Under the pieces are notes generated by a model, which saw only the letters and a list, made by a program, of their open reading frames with translations, did no database searches and was not told where the DNA came from. From positions 7,611,198 to 7,675,197 of the forward strand of contig SSNP01000005.1 of NCBI GenBank assembly GCA_006937955.1: a stretch of DNA of 64,000 nucleotides. Direction: 5' to 3'. The stretch is from Pachypanchax playfairii. Its lineage: Eukaryota; Chordata; Actinopteri; Cyprinodontiformes; Aplocheilidae. Shown piece by piece: positions 25,633 through 38,130 of this stretch (position 1 is its first letter; the number at the start of each line of letters is the position of its first letter). The translations under genes were made by a program, and so were the position numbers.

Positions 25633-25808
25633 AGTTTATACTTCATTGATCCCTCTTGGGGAAATTATTTTTCAGCATTTGACCTATCCCTGAGGAGGAG
25701 GTGGTTGTCATCTTTCCCAAGGATGCTTCGATACATAGCCTGGCGGGGCCTGGGATTTAACTGCTAATCTACTGATCAGAGCACAACCTCCTTCCCCATT
25801 AGGCTAAA
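25633..25808 (-). mobile_element. tRNA-derived SINE, near full length, minus strand
   Basis: Read on the minus strand it begins TTAGCCTAATGGGGAAGGAG (A-box-like; same as the 11.76 kb head), has a B-box-like GTTAAATCCC, then CGAAGCATCCTTGGGAAAGATG, GACAACCACCTCC and the end TTTCCCCAAGAGGGATCAAT. It is a compact single-head copy of the 11.75 kb family, a useful comparison for the double-head arrangement there. Pol III boxes are degenerate. Confidence 0.8.
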
Positions 25809-26369
25809 ATCACAGATTTTAAAATCAAAAATTTTCCTAGACATGAATCAGACTAACATTATTTAAAATGTAAATACATGTCTAAACCTGTTTGTTTGCA
25901 TATGTCTGTCTGCATGTTTGTCTGTACAGTCAAGCAAATTGTTAAATGACTGTACTTTTGTTCATATTAACTTGATATTGTTTTGATGTTTCTTCTTTGT
26001 GATGAATTCTGACTTTCAGCATTTCCTTATTTAAAGGATTATCAAAACAGAAAGTGGTGCTATTTTTAAGAAATGGGTATAGTCAGATGTTGAATTAAAC
26101 TCAGTTAGGTAAATCTAAACTAGGCTATAACATTAGGAATTATTTTCATTTAATGTCATCTTAATTTCTGTGCTCTATTTTTTATTGCATTGACAGGAAG
26201 TAGCGTTGATTTAAAATTGTTCAAAGAAGTCTAAAAGCTCTTTTAATGATAAATGTCAGAATTGCGGTTGTCTCACTCTGCCAAAACAGGGACTGCAAAA
26301 GCACCACAGCTGCTCTGCTATTACAACAATCAAATCAGATCTTGGGGTTTTACAGTATGTCGTGGTAAT
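25809..26369. other. Non-coding, nothing recognised
   Basis: AT-rich sequence without gene or repeat signature. Confidence 0.45.
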
Positions 26370-26810
26370 TAACTTCCATGCTGTGAATGTGTTCTATGTT
26401 TCCTGAGGTCTGTTCAATCTTCTGTGAAGAACCGTGGCTTGTGCGTGCCCTCCCAGCAGGTGGGCATGTGTCCTGCCTCTGTTATCGCAGTAGTTATTCA
26501 TGGCAGCAGGTGCTCTTTCTGACATTTGTGGGGCGGGTCTTCAGCCTTTGTCTTCCAAGCCCTGTGGAAGTGCAACAACCATGACTTCACTGCACCTGAT
26601 TCCCTGTATGGCATATGCATTGGTCCATTAGTCTTTCACCCTCCCTTTAGTATCACTGCGCCATTGCAGGACACTTATTATGCAAATGGTGTAACAATTA
26701 GGATTCAGGGAGGCATCGCAACTTCATCTGCATTTTCATATGAAAGAAAGTTTCTGGAACAACAGTTCAACATCAGAGCGGGATTAATGTAATTTCTGCT
26801 TTGATGTTTA
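26370..26810. promoter_or_regulatory. Candidate regulatory block, octamer plus SOX motifs
   Basis: A repeat-free, GC-balanced stretch. It contains an exact octamer ATGCAAAT (26680-26687) and a SOX-type AACAAT (26693-26698) within 20 bases. Further motifs include ATTCATGG near 26496 and CATTTTCATATGAAAG near 26730. Overlapping frames (26387-26584 and 26526-26792) show no protein similarity. The composition and motif pairing resemble neural or stem-cell enhancer-type conserved elements. Conservation is unverified, so this is a hypothesis. Confidence 0.3.
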
Positions 26811-29329
26811 TGCTCAACATTCCTTGGAGATAAAATTGGAGGAGGAGGAAGTAGGGACTCTGGACACAAATGCTATTAGACTTATTCTACCACTTAACAT
26901 TGTACGTACTTCATGAATACACCAAAATTAACTCAGAGAAGTAGATTTGATTATGTTTTTCATACTTCTTTGCTGATATTGAAAGTCCTTTTCTGAAAAG
27001 TTCAAGTTAAAAATAACTTTGCAACATGAGCAAATGCCATGGGTGAACGTTTATGTATTGAAAGTGTAAAAGACTCATCACAGCCAATAAATACCAATTC
27101 AGACATTGTGTTATTTATTTGAGCAACACATCCTGTTAACTTGAAAAATGCATACTGATTGGGATGTTTCAGGGAATGACCAGTAATGTTATTGAGGCAC
27201 TGACTTGCACATGGTTAACTTAAAGCATTTAATTCATTTTCTTTGAATTCTGTAGAATTTTCTGGTTTAAACTACTAATTATACTTTTTATCATATTTTT
27301 CCTATCACAAAAAAATACTAAACCCAGCAATTACATATTTTCTAATATTGTTAGTTTCTGTTAACACAGTTTTTTTCCTCTTTCCCTCCTTCCCTGTTGT
27401 TTTTCCTCTTGTGTCTTCCTCCTTTGCAAGTGGAGGCTCATCTAGAGGCTGGTTTTCCTGAGCTGCTGTTCCAGTCCTTGGGTGGGGCTGACTAGTTTGC
27501 TGCAGCAGTCACACCTGAAATTATTCACTTCCAGTTGTTCTTTTTTTTTGTTCATCCACAGCTCGATTCCAGACAGTTGTAGAGTGGCCAGGGCTACTTG
27601 GCCTAAGTTTATTCTCTTTGAATATAATTTGAGATTTAAAACAATTATTTTTAGAGTTTGTGTTTACACTTAACCCTTTCATGTTGATCTTGTCTCCAGA
27701 GTTTCCTTGGGTATGACTCTTCAACAATCCCGTGAGACTTATGTGAAAGAAAAAAATGGTGCTTACCTCATAGAAAGAAATTCCATAATGAATCAACTGC
27801 TGTGTTATTCCCGTGAGGATAAATTCTGCACAATTATACATCTGGATTCTCATTCAGCAGAGCAAACAATCAAACTCAGCTGAAACACACTCCCTATTCT
27901 CTATACTATGTTTTTTCATCAACGCCAGCTCTTCTGAAATTCTTCTGCATTACACTAGCCATAATGTCCGCTGCTGTTGGACTGGTTCCCAGTGCTGAAC
28001 GTCCTCCAAGGGGAGAGTCTATGTGTCACAGCAGATTAATGCTGTGCTTGCTGACTGATCAACTCCCACTAGTGTATACCATAGTGGTCCAGATAGGGAG
28101 GTGATGCTATCCCAGCTCATTGCCACTAAGGGTGGTCCAGCCTGGAAATCTGTGATCTATACATTTAATCTTCATGACAGCGTCACAGTGAGGTAGCAGG
28201 ATGCTGTTGTGCAAGGCTTTGACAGATCTGCAAGAAGTGGAGAGTAGTGAGTGGGAGGTAATCAAACTAAGTGGCAATTTATGAAGAAACAAAACATTGA
28301 GGTCACTACTTGGTCAGTCTTTACTGCAAATGCAATGTAGATATTATGTCTTTAGTGGATGTATATGGGTGCATTCTTTAAGAAAATATATCCTGCTTTT
28401 AAAGTCCATTCCATTTTTATGTGCATGCTTCTCTCACAATATGAGCACCCTGTGTCTGCATAGTGAATTATATTTTCTGTTTCATGCCAGTACAAACAAA
28501 TTCCTAGTGGGAACAGAGAAGGAAAGATGCAGACACCATATAAATATGTTTTACCAGTCATTAACTCATTACCTATATAATGGTCTCCACTTGCCTGTCT
28601 CATTTTTAATGTCTGGATATTCTTGTTTTTAAGATAGAAAAAAAAATCACCTGTGAATGTTAGAATCACTTTTAAAATTACAACCTCAGTGGTATCTGGC
28701 GCTTCAAGCCCCTCATTAACAGTAAAGGGAAGTGACATGAAAAACATGAAAATTCTCATAACTCGAAAGCAGCAGCAATAATAAAATAATAGGGGGTCAT
28801 CTATAATCGTCTCTCTCTTCAAGATGATGATGTCTTTTCAAACTCAATTACACATTAGCAGGACAATTTCTTCCTTTATCTATCACACTTCATCAACTAG
28901 GGCTTGGCTGCCCACCCTATCCTCCTCATTAGCAATCACTCCATCACTCACTAATAATAGCCTATCAACACTGTCTCACTGACCAAAGTTGCAGCAGGGG
29001 AGAATGAAATATTAACTCATGATATTAACCCAGGGTCATGTTTTAACATTGCTGAATTAGACTCAATATATTCAAATATAGCCATAAATTAAAAAGAGAG
29101 GAGCATTTTTTTACAGACACAGGTGCCAGAAAAAAATAAATTAAACAGGATTTAAGGACATGAGGTCATTTAAAAGTCACTGAAAGATAAAACTGAAGTA
29201 AAACTCCAATTTGTGTAAGCAGAAAAATAGCTCTAAAAGAGGATCACTTAGAATGGTTTGCCACAGAGAGTGGAGAAAGAATGAGGGAAAGAAAGAGAAA
29301 AGGAAAGTAAGGAAGACCTGAGGCAGGCA
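26811..29329. other. Non-coding, no gene seen
   Basis: No supported gene. The longest frame of the window (28352-28822, minus, 156 codons) lies here; it has no recognisable domain and biased, AT-driven composition. A complex patch at 28080-28290 with TTTGACAGATC could be regulatory. A purine-rich run lies at about 29270-29310. Confidence 0.45.
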
Positions 29330-29720
29330 CCTTGGTTTATGTGGTCCGCTATTACCATAAATGGATGCTGACTGCCTGCAGTCAGGACCAATACACTATC
29401 TATAAGGGTTCATTTATCTCAAATTTACTTTGCTGCTGGCGTGACGTACGGTCGCTAGTCTTAGCAGCCTAAATCAGTTCACTTTCACATAGCTCTTCAG
29501 GCTTTGACCGCCTCAGCCAGAGGTGCATGCAATGAGTGTCACATCCCCACCCCTCTTGTCCACTCCGATTACCTACACAGGCGCCATGGCAAATGACTGG
29601 CTTGAGGTTACAGACAAGGGTCTGCTGCTTTGTATTCATGTCAGGATAGCGAGGCGTTGGGAGCATTTGTTCAATAGAACTGCCACGTGAGAAAAACTTC
29701 CTTAGGCTTCTGTAATGATG
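29330..29720. promoter_or_regulatory. Candidate regulatory block with internal hairpin
   Basis: Repeat-free and more GC- and CpG-rich than the flanks, including GCGTGACGTACGGTCGC near 29438. A nested inverted repeat lies at 29342-29390: outer arms TGGTCC / GGACCA and inner arms CTGACTG / CAGTCAG around CCTG. The frame at 29469-29780 (minus) has no known protein similarity. It could be a conserved enhancer or a structured RNA; neither can be tested here. Confidence 0.25.
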
Positions 29721-32700
29721 ATTATAAAATGAGGTTAGAACTATTATCTGCCTCGCTTGCAGACTGAAATGCATACACAATCATGCACATATTAAATCTC
29801 CATATGTGCCAAGAAAGCACTTGAGCCAGACAGGCATGGGAAATTTTGATACTACTTGATTAGTGTTTTTGCCTTAGGTCTGTGTTTTATTCTTAAGAGC
29901 CAAAACAAAATGTCGACTAGTCACTTGGGAATAAACCTTCATCACCATGTCTTCTCACATAAACCAACTATTTGGTCTCATGGGACCCTACTGTTAAGAG
30001 CAACCATGTCCCGGATACATTTTAAAGTATTCTGTAAAATGTGACACTGTCTTCTTGTGCAGTTCCTTTGACTGAGTCAGTATCTCTCAGATGAAGCCCA
30101 TATTTTCTAGCAGAGTGGTCCAATGCTCAATAATGCAAATTAGTTTTTTTTTATCTAAGCTTCTTTTAAACTTGTAATTAGATAAATGATTTATGGACGT
30201 ACAAGAGGGAATACCACTTTGTATGCAAACTATAACTTGACTGGCTTGATGTGCTATATTTTAGACCAAAAAGATGATAATTTAGGCTTCTGTATACAAA
30301 TGACTTCAGCTCTGCAGTGAAAAGCAGTAATACTGTTTTTCTTTTGACTATAGCATCTACAAGGTTTGAGGATTTTTTTCCCCACTTGCACCAGTTTTAA
30401 ACACAATTACATAGTTGTCAGCAACTTGAGCACACCTTGTACTCATTTATGAGGTCAGGACCCTGCACCTGTACCTCCAGGTGTGAAGGAAGACCCTGAC
30501 AATACCCTCCTAATGAGCTGCCATACGGTGTGGGCTCTCCATTCAGCTTCATACTTTACAATCCCATCACAACTGGTCATTAGCATCTTTGTGTATATTA
30601 TCCAGTTCTGTATTTTTGCTTTTTCAATACTTTTTTTTTGGTTAATTGACCTTTTTCCCCTTTTTTATTTAAAACAAAATGTGAACTCAACAAGCGTGTT
30701 GTTGCCTAAACAAGAGTAATGATGCAAATTCACATGACCTGAACTCCACTGAGGCATTACACTTTATTGTAAGAACTATTGATGAGAGGAAATTGACTCC
30801 ATGTAGTCTAAATTAAAATGTTTCTCAGTGATCAATTTAAGGAAGTTTTCTACTCGAGTTTATAAAAGCCTATTTTTAAATTTATTTTAATATATTTGAA
30901 ATACAGTTTTCAACACACTTGGACCTCTTCAACATCTGCACAGTCTGCCCTTCATTTTAATCAGTCCGCTTGTGTTTAACTCTCCCTGACCTTAAGTCTT
31001 TTTTTTTATTCAACTTATCACTGAACAAAATTTGCCCCAGCCTGTGACCCCACAGCTTTTCAAGAAGACAGCAGCTTTACTAATCCTTAGCAGAAAATCA
31101 ATTCCAGAATTAATTGTCAAGCATGCCTTGCAGATCAATCTCTCAGTCTTACCACAGAAAGTGGATGTTGAAGGCAGCATGTCGGCTCACATCAGCCAGT
31201 GAGAACAAGAAAAACTGAACAGATTTAACCTGTCAGTCAGTTCTGATGTCAATATTTTCTTGGTGGAATTGATGTGGCATTATATAGTATAGTATATACA
31301 AAGAGTTCTTATTTGTTTATTTGCAGCTACAGTATATGCTTCTGTGCAGTTTACACACAAATAAGTCTATGTTGGTGAAAGGAATTACTTTGTCTTTATG
31401 GCTTAAAAGCACTTTCAGCTGATCACTCAATACATTTTAATTAATAATAGATATTGATCAATTAATGAAAGTGTACTGGCAATGCACTTTGACAGATTTT
31501 GATTTTATTTTGGTTTTTGGTATAGCCACTTGAATTATAATAAACAGTTTAGAATTTTGTAAAAACCTGATTTTTTTTTAAGGTTATGACCCATTTACAT
31601 ATGCCACCCTCTTCAAAATATGTTCCCCTGCCTGACCCCCAGAACAGAGATTGTCTAGACACGCCACTACCTAAATGAGACTTTGATCTATTTTCTTTCA
31701 ACATTTTCTATGATTTCATTGTTTTTCATTGTTCTTCAGTTACTAAATATGAATTTAATATGTAATTTTTTAATGTTATGTTAGATTTTGAAAATTAGAT
31801 GCACCTCTTTGAAGCTGTAAGCATGAATCTTGTGGAGTTGTTATTTTATACATAGATAAACATCTCTGACATTTCAATTCAAATTATGATTTTTTTTATA
31901 TACATGTTAATGTATTTATACAAGTATGTATTATCCAACATGAACACAAATGTGTACGCTGAGATTATTTAAATCTTCTTTTTAGTTTTGAGTGAACGTT
32001 GCACACATAGATTAGAACATGATATTACAGTTCTAACAATGTTTTGGCTTCAGGATTTGGTAAGAAAAAAGCAAAACACACTTCATAGACTCTTCAATAC
32101 ATCTTGAGAAAAGCCATTAACATTGTCTGCCCTACTTTAAAGAGCTGTGTAAAATAAAGCAACCATGACATTTCAGACACTTCTGAAGCCGTTATTTCTC
32201 CTAATCTGTTTTCTCTTTAATGTTACAAACAACATCTTTTGTTCATAAAGATGCAGGTCAAAAGTCTAGCAAGCACTGAGCTCATGTCACTGAGGAAGCA
32301 GGATTATTCTGGTTAAAGTATAGCTGAAACATCTTCCTTATGCCATGATTTGTTTATTTATTTATAATTTACACAAGGTCAGAGAAATCTTTTCCAACTT
32401 GTCTGCTATGACTCTCAACTCACCCTTTTATATATCACCATTAACTTTTCTTTACAGTCCAAGATCATTTCTGGTGACACTGTCAGATTAACATTAATGA
32501 TGCCACTGAATAGAAAGGTTAATTAAGACCAACTGTTCTCTGTCCATCTGCCCAGAAACACCAATCAGTTCACAGTATAAACTAAGATTTAAAAATGATG
32601 TGAGGAATTATGAATTTCTTCTGGATCTAGTGTTCAAGAGCTCTTTTACAGATAAAACACACCTATCCTAAAAAGAAAATGTGAAGTTTTCTTTTATCTC

Positions 32701-34269
32701 TATTGTTTTTCAACTCTTTATATGCTTTTTTTTCAAACAGGTATACGACCACTGTTGACTTTGTGTGTGTCAATAATGACAACATAGTATTTAAAATCTT
32801 GCATCAGTAAATGTAGCAGAGCAATTAAATAACATTCTGCTGGCATAAATGTAACCAGACAGCCATAGTGAGATCTTTTTTTTATTATTTGTAGGAACAA
32901 AGAGCCTTTTGCATGCACTTTATACTGGTTATCAAAACTTTGCATATTTCAGAAATCAGCACAACTGTCACAACCCTGAGAAAACAAAGGCATGAAAATA
33001 AGAACATGGACTTCCAAATATTTATTGTTTTTATCTCGAGATATCTAAACATTTTACCTGCTGTGGAGAAAGATATTTTAATTAGTGTAAAAGAAAAAAT
33101 TTGCAGTGGAATGAGGGTAAATATTTGTTGACGCTGTCATGTAGCTGCCAGGTTATCTAAACAGGCCAAACAAGGAAGCTAAGTGCAAAACTCTGGCAAG
33201 CTAAGGAGCAACTGAGTTGCAGTAAAATACATAAACAAAGTGATGACAAACATCTAAATGTGGAGACTTGAGGGGATTTCAAACTCCCTTTATCTCCACT
33301 TTCATTTTCTCTCTGTCTTTATCTCCACTGAGATTCTCAGCTTTGATCTCTGAACCTGTAAAATTCACAGGCAGAGGCACACTTGACAGTAAGAGAAGAG
33401 AAGAGAGAAGTGTTGTGAAAAGCCAAAGTGAGGGGGTGAGTAGAGGATTAGATATGCAGAACATGGACGTCAAGGGCAGAGGAGGCAGATACAGCTGGAG
33501 GCAGCCTATCTGGATATGGGTGGCTTTGGAACAGCTCCTAAACTAAACAACCATGTTCAAAATGATGAAATGATAGAGTGAACACTTGTAAAAGCATCAG
33601 AAACTATTCTAATTCACAGCTGCAGAAATATAGAAGCATTTCTCTATAGACCTAAAGATAAATGGATAAAAAAATAAAGGTTAAGTTCAGATATTTTGAA
33701 GTGAGTTTTTCCTAAAACTATTAATATCTTACCTGTTGGATAGTTATTTGAAGAAATTTAGTTTAGGGAAATACAGATTAACCCTCACAGATTAACAGAA
33801 TCAAAGGAACAAAAGAGAGTTTTTCTCAAATATTTTAGATTACAGTTGTTTCAAAATTAAATTAAACCATTTTGCTGCCGCCACTAGATTTTCAGTTTGG
33901 TCAGAACTAATCTCTGTTTTTTGAAATAAAGGTTGTTTGACAGAAATTGTCTTCAAAAAAATCAGAACTATCCCTTTAAGTAAATGCTTCATCTACTTAA
34001 CAAGCTTTTTAGTGACTAAATACTGAGCTTGTCTGGCAGTTAAACCCCTTTGTGGGTGGTTTACAGTTGTCAGTGGACTGGCAATCTGTTAGGGGAATAC
34101 TGGAATAAACTGGATCACTATGCCAAAGAATGAGATAACAAGCCTAAAGATCAATAGCCTGGATTGGATTAGAAATCCCCGTAACACAGCCTTCGTTTCC
34201 ATACTGAAACAGTATAAACTATGTTAAAAGGCAAGTAGATGCACTCTGTTGCAATTAAAATGAACAAAT
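29721..34269. other. Non-coding AT-rich DNA, possible repeat scraps
   Basis: No supported gene. On the minus strand at about 31600-31670, GTGGCGTGTCTAGACAAT with GGGGGTCAGGCAGGGG vaguely recalls a hAT-type repeat end. TGTCATG followed by AGG/CCAAAC-rich sequence at 33137-33180 may be a scrap of the TGTCATG-type family. The 33250-33550 frame has no similarity that I recognise. All are weak. Confidence 0.35.
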
Positions 34270-34597
34270 TTACTGAAAGCTCATAGGTTGTAAGGGGAGT
34301 AAACTCAAAACCTTTATTTTAAACAGATTAGTTTACAACAGAAATCACTGCAGGGCAAACAAATCACAAACATAACTGACAAGCTGGTGTGGCTGAGGGC
34401 GTGGCTAAGAGGCAACCAATAGCTAACAGAAAAAAAAAATAATGATCAACAGAACTGGTGATGACATGGTAAAACACACACAAATCTATCTGTGCATCGG
34501 CCACAAAATAAGACAGGAAGTCATGTGATCAAAACACAGAACAGGGAGGTAAACACTGAACTAAAGCTAAACTTTACTAAAACTCATAGACATGACA
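34270..34597. mobile_element. TGTCATG-type element, right end present
   Basis: The right terminus is CATGACA (34591-34597), the inverse of TGTCATG. The inside has the shared texture: CCTTTATTTTAAAC, GACAGGAAGTCATGTGATC, ACACAGAACAGGGAGG and AAACTTTACTAAAACTC. The left terminus is not clear. It ends about 150 bases from the recognisable part of the Tc1 pseudogene. Confidence 0.4.
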
Positions 34598-34739
34598 GTA
34601 AAATAATTTACGATCCATTAATAAGCTCTTAATTTGGTATTTTGAAGCACTTTTTAAAGACAATTGAAAAGGATTTTATTTTTCGAATGGTGGGGCAGCA
34701 AAAAATTGTCTCATATACATTGACTGTCTGCTTTAGTCA

Positions 34740-35620
34740 GTACACCTTAGTTACACTCAAAGTACACTCAAAGGTGCTCTGTTGGACTGAGAACTGCTGA
34801 CTATTAAGTCCACTTTAATTCAGTGAGCTCATATTTAAAACTGAGTTTGAGAAGATTTGATCTTTCTGACATGGTGCATTATCCTGCTGGAAGTACCCAG
34901 AAGATGGTTACTGTGGTCATAAAAGGCGGTGGCATTTAAACAATGCTTAATTGGTACTAAGAAGCTCAAAGGCTGCCATGAAAATATCTGCCACACAATG
35001 ACACCACCACCAGCAGCCTGAACCCTTGATGAAAAGCAGGATAAATCCATGATTTAGTGTTGTCCATGCCACAACCTGGCCCTACCAACTGAATGTTGCA
35101 GCTGAAACTCAGACTCCTTGGACCAGGCAATGTTTTTTTCAAACTGTACTCTCAGTTTCCTTTTCTTATCTTCTGCAGCTATAGCCCATAGTCATCAAAG
35201 TCTGACGTGTTATGCATTCAGAAATGGTGTTTAAAACGTACTTTTGTTAATATGAGTTGTTTGAGTTATTCTTTTTATCATCTTGAACCAGTCTGCCCAC
35301 ACTAATCTAATTTAACATCAACAGATATTCTCTCTTTTTTCAGATCATTTACTGTGAAGTCAAGGGATGGTTATGTGCAAAAATCCCAGTGGACCTGCAG
35401 NTGTTTTTTTTTTGTTTTTTTTTTACTCAGACCAGCCTGTCTAGCCCAAACCATCACGTCACCTTAAATTACTTAAATCTCCTCTCTTCCTGATTCAGAT
35501 GCCCAGTTTGTACTTCAGCAAGTCATCTTCACCACCTCTAGATGCTTAAATGCACTGAACTGCTGTCACGTGACTAGCTTTTTCACTGTTTGTGTTAAAG
35601 AGCAATTGACTGGTAAGTGT
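34740..35620 (-). pseudogene. Tc1-type transposase pseudogene
   Basis: The minus strand encodes a recognisable but broken Tc1/mariner transposase. From high to low coordinates: an N-terminal helix-turn-helix region (DLSN/ARQAGLS-like, about 35425-35490), WSKESEF (35105-35125), RVQAAGGGVIVWQIFSW with LVPIKHCLNATAF (34925-35030), YFQQDNAPCQK (about 34865-34895) and PTEHL (34772-34791). In Tc1 enzymes the DDE catalytic residues sit in WSDES, QDNAP and NPxEHLW. Here the first Asp codon is replaced by Lys (35117-35119), while the second Asp and the Glu remain. Frame breaks and a poly-T expansion with one ambiguous base (35401) are also present. No terminal inverted repeats were identified. The element cannot make an active enzyme. 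Confidence 0.85.
35401..35424. repeat. Poly-T tract with one undetermined base
   Basis: The only N in the window is followed by two T runs separated by a G. This is a likely sequencing or assembly uncertainty within the Tc1 pseudogene; length and content here should not be trusted. Confidence 0.9.
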
Positions 35621-37780
35621 AGCTACGAGGAAAGCCATGTGGTTATTCAAAGTCAAACAGATCCTTACAAATACAACTTCCTCTCCTATACAGATGGTAA
35701 ATTAGGCACATCTTAATGTAGTTGGTGGTTGCCTGCTTGGACAAAAATCATTGGACTTCTGTTTGGGTGTTCATTGTGCTCATATGGTTAATGAAAGAAA
35801 TCCAGAGGCATAAAATTGGAATTTAAGGGTGATAGCAGTAGTGTATATACAGTATATGGATAAAAGACATGACTGGTGTCTTGCTATAATAGCATAGGAT
35901 TTTCAAGAAAGGTCACATGTGAACGACACATTGTCATTTCAGCTGGTTGACTTTTGGCAGCAACTGAGGCATACAGTATAACTAGAAAATCCATTCAGCA
36001 CGCTGTGCCAAAGAATGCTGCAATGATCACCACTGAGAAGCATCATTGCTTGCCTATTCTGCCATGCTTTCACATTGTTTCTTATCCTTTCTTTTTTACT
36101 GCCAGGGGATTAAGTGACGCTTCATACCCCATGCCAAGGCCTTTCTCAAAACAAACCATTCACAAACAGAAAAAGCAATCAGGCAAATGCAGTTAGCACA
36201 CAAAGAGAAGTGAATGCATGTCTATTGACTGTGAAAAGACATTCTATGACTTAGTGTGCTTGTTAGAGCAATCCAGGCCATGAATATTCATTTACCAAAT
36301 TTTTCTACTGAGTGTGTTTTATTAATTTTTCATCTTTTGTATGTGTTTTGCAGACATAATGGGAAAACATCACTCACAGGCTTATTCATTCTCTCTTTTC
36401 CAGAGGCATGATTCCATGCACATTTATTTACTGCATGTAGGTAAATTCTGCACCATCATAACCTCCACAGATAATAAAATCTTTCCAATGTCCTCAGCTG
36501 TGTAAACACCATTACAGTCCAGTCAGATGTTCTTTTTCCTGTTATTCTTTTAGCTGTTTATTTCTAGCTTAAAGCTCAAACAGGAAAACACTCATACTTC
36601 CCCAGCTGGGAGATGATGCATCTTTCCAATTGTATCTGAATACCAGTTACCTTAATGGATGAGGATGATTTGTAGACACTATTGTTCGACTCATTCATGC
36701 TTCATTGACAAGTCTGCTGACAGTTTGCAGCAAAACAGATTAAATAGAAATTATGCTTTTTTTTTCTTGATTTTCATGATAACATTTACATTTCTTGAAT
36801 TTCTGTTCATCTAACTGTATTTAAAAAAGAGCATGAGAAAAAATGCTACTAGTAAGGAGTCTGTCATAAAAAAAAGAAAAATATATATTGTCATGTCTCT
36901 CCCCCGCCTTTTTTTCTTCACACAGCAACCTACTGACACAATTTCACATGGCCACAAAGTTTCAAATCTTTTTTTCAATGACCCAAGTTCAAGATAACAA
37001 AGCTGCATGAAGGACCCCAATTACACGAGGGTAAAACTACAGTAAGAAATGTTGAAAACCTATTAGATGCACATGCTGTAATCACTATATGTTTACATCC
37101 TTGGTACCACAACATGTCATATTGACAGACCTACAGCGAATGTAGTGGATCAACAGGAGGAAGACACTGGCATGTTCATTCATACTGGCAGTATTTGTCC
37201 TAACTCAAGGCAAAACTGAGAGGTCTTTTCAAAGTTCCACAGACAGAAATAGGTGAAAATCATTTTTTCTCATCTTTTTTGATGCTTAGTCATTATAATG
37301 CAGAACTGAATGTAACCCCTAAATATTTCTACAAATTGGATTCAGCAGTTTATTTCTTAGGTGTGAGCAAAAGCTAATTTTTTCGGTGTGCAACCATGAC
37401 TCTATTCCTGTGCAGGTGCAAACCCAGCAGGGGAGCGAATGCTGGAGTGTTTCCATTTTTATCCATAAAAGTTTTTTTTTTCTCTCCATCTGCATCTTCA
37501 TGGTGTTTTTATTGTTCATTGAACCCTGCTTCTGTTCATTCATGTCGAGCAAAAGTGCAACAGCTTTTTTATTTGCTCAGACCACCTCTTCAAATTCAAA
37601 ACATGGCAGACTAAAAACTTTAGTAACGAAACTTTCCTGAGGGTGGAATTAGTCAGATTATATTTCTGCTAGTTGTTGTTTACTCGGTTTGGTTTGTAAA
37701 CTAAAAATCCATTAATAATTTGTGAAAGTCAAGTCAAATTAAAACAAAAGCCAAGGACAGACAAACAAAGGCACATGCAT
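35621..37780. other. Non-coding AT-rich DNA, no gene seen
   Basis: No gene or named repeat. A complex patch near 36590-36760 includes a SOX-like ATTGTT. Frames at 37319-37640 on both strands overlap each other and have no family resemblance. Confidence 0.45.
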
Positions 37781-37781
37781 G

Positions 37782-37798
37782 CACACACACACACACAC
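37782..37798. repeat. (CA)n microsatellite
   Basis: A short, pure CA dinucleotide run of about eight units. Confidence 0.95.
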
Positions 37799-37861
37799 GG
37801 TCCAACAATCTTTCATGTGTTTTTAAGTGGAAAAAAAAATCCACAGAAAATATTGTATTTT

Positions 37862-38130
37862 TTGGGCAGTGGCTCAAGAGGTAGACCAGGACAATCACTT
37901 ATTGGAAGGTCATTGGTTTAAATCCAGCTCATTCAAACTCATTTTGCTGTTGCATAACTGGGAAAGACGATTTACCTGCCTTGCGTATGTATAATGAACA
38001 GAAAAGCTAATGGTGCAAAATGGAAGCATCGTCTTTGTCAGACTGTTCATCAGTAATGGCTACAGTGTAGTTTACCATCACTGAGTGTGTTTATGAGCAA
38101 TTGATTCACTTATAAATTCCTGTATAAATT
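37862..38130 (+). mobile_element. tRNA-derived SINE (second family)
   Basis: The head GGGCAGTGGCTCAAGAGGTAG is A-box-like. It is followed after about 40 bases by TTGGAAGGTCATTGGTTTAAATCCAG, with a B-box GGTTTAAATCC. The arrangement and the TTATTGGAAGGTC anticodon-loop-side sequence match a recalled, widespread fish tRNA-derived SINE. The body is diverged (AAAGACGATTTACC, TCACTGAGTGTGTTTATGAG), and the end near CCTGTATAAATTTACC matches the degenerate SINE tail at 7.6 kb. An old copy. Confidence 0.65.

Noticed and set aside
28352..28822. 156-codon minus-strand open frame, longest in the window
   Set aside because: No recognisable domain, composition driven by AT content, and a frame of this length is expected by chance in 64 kb of both strands. 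No splice or promoter context.
31600..31670. hAT transposon terminus
   Set aside because: The resemblance to a GTGGCGTGTCTAGACA-type end is short and no partner terminus was found; noted only within the gap entry.
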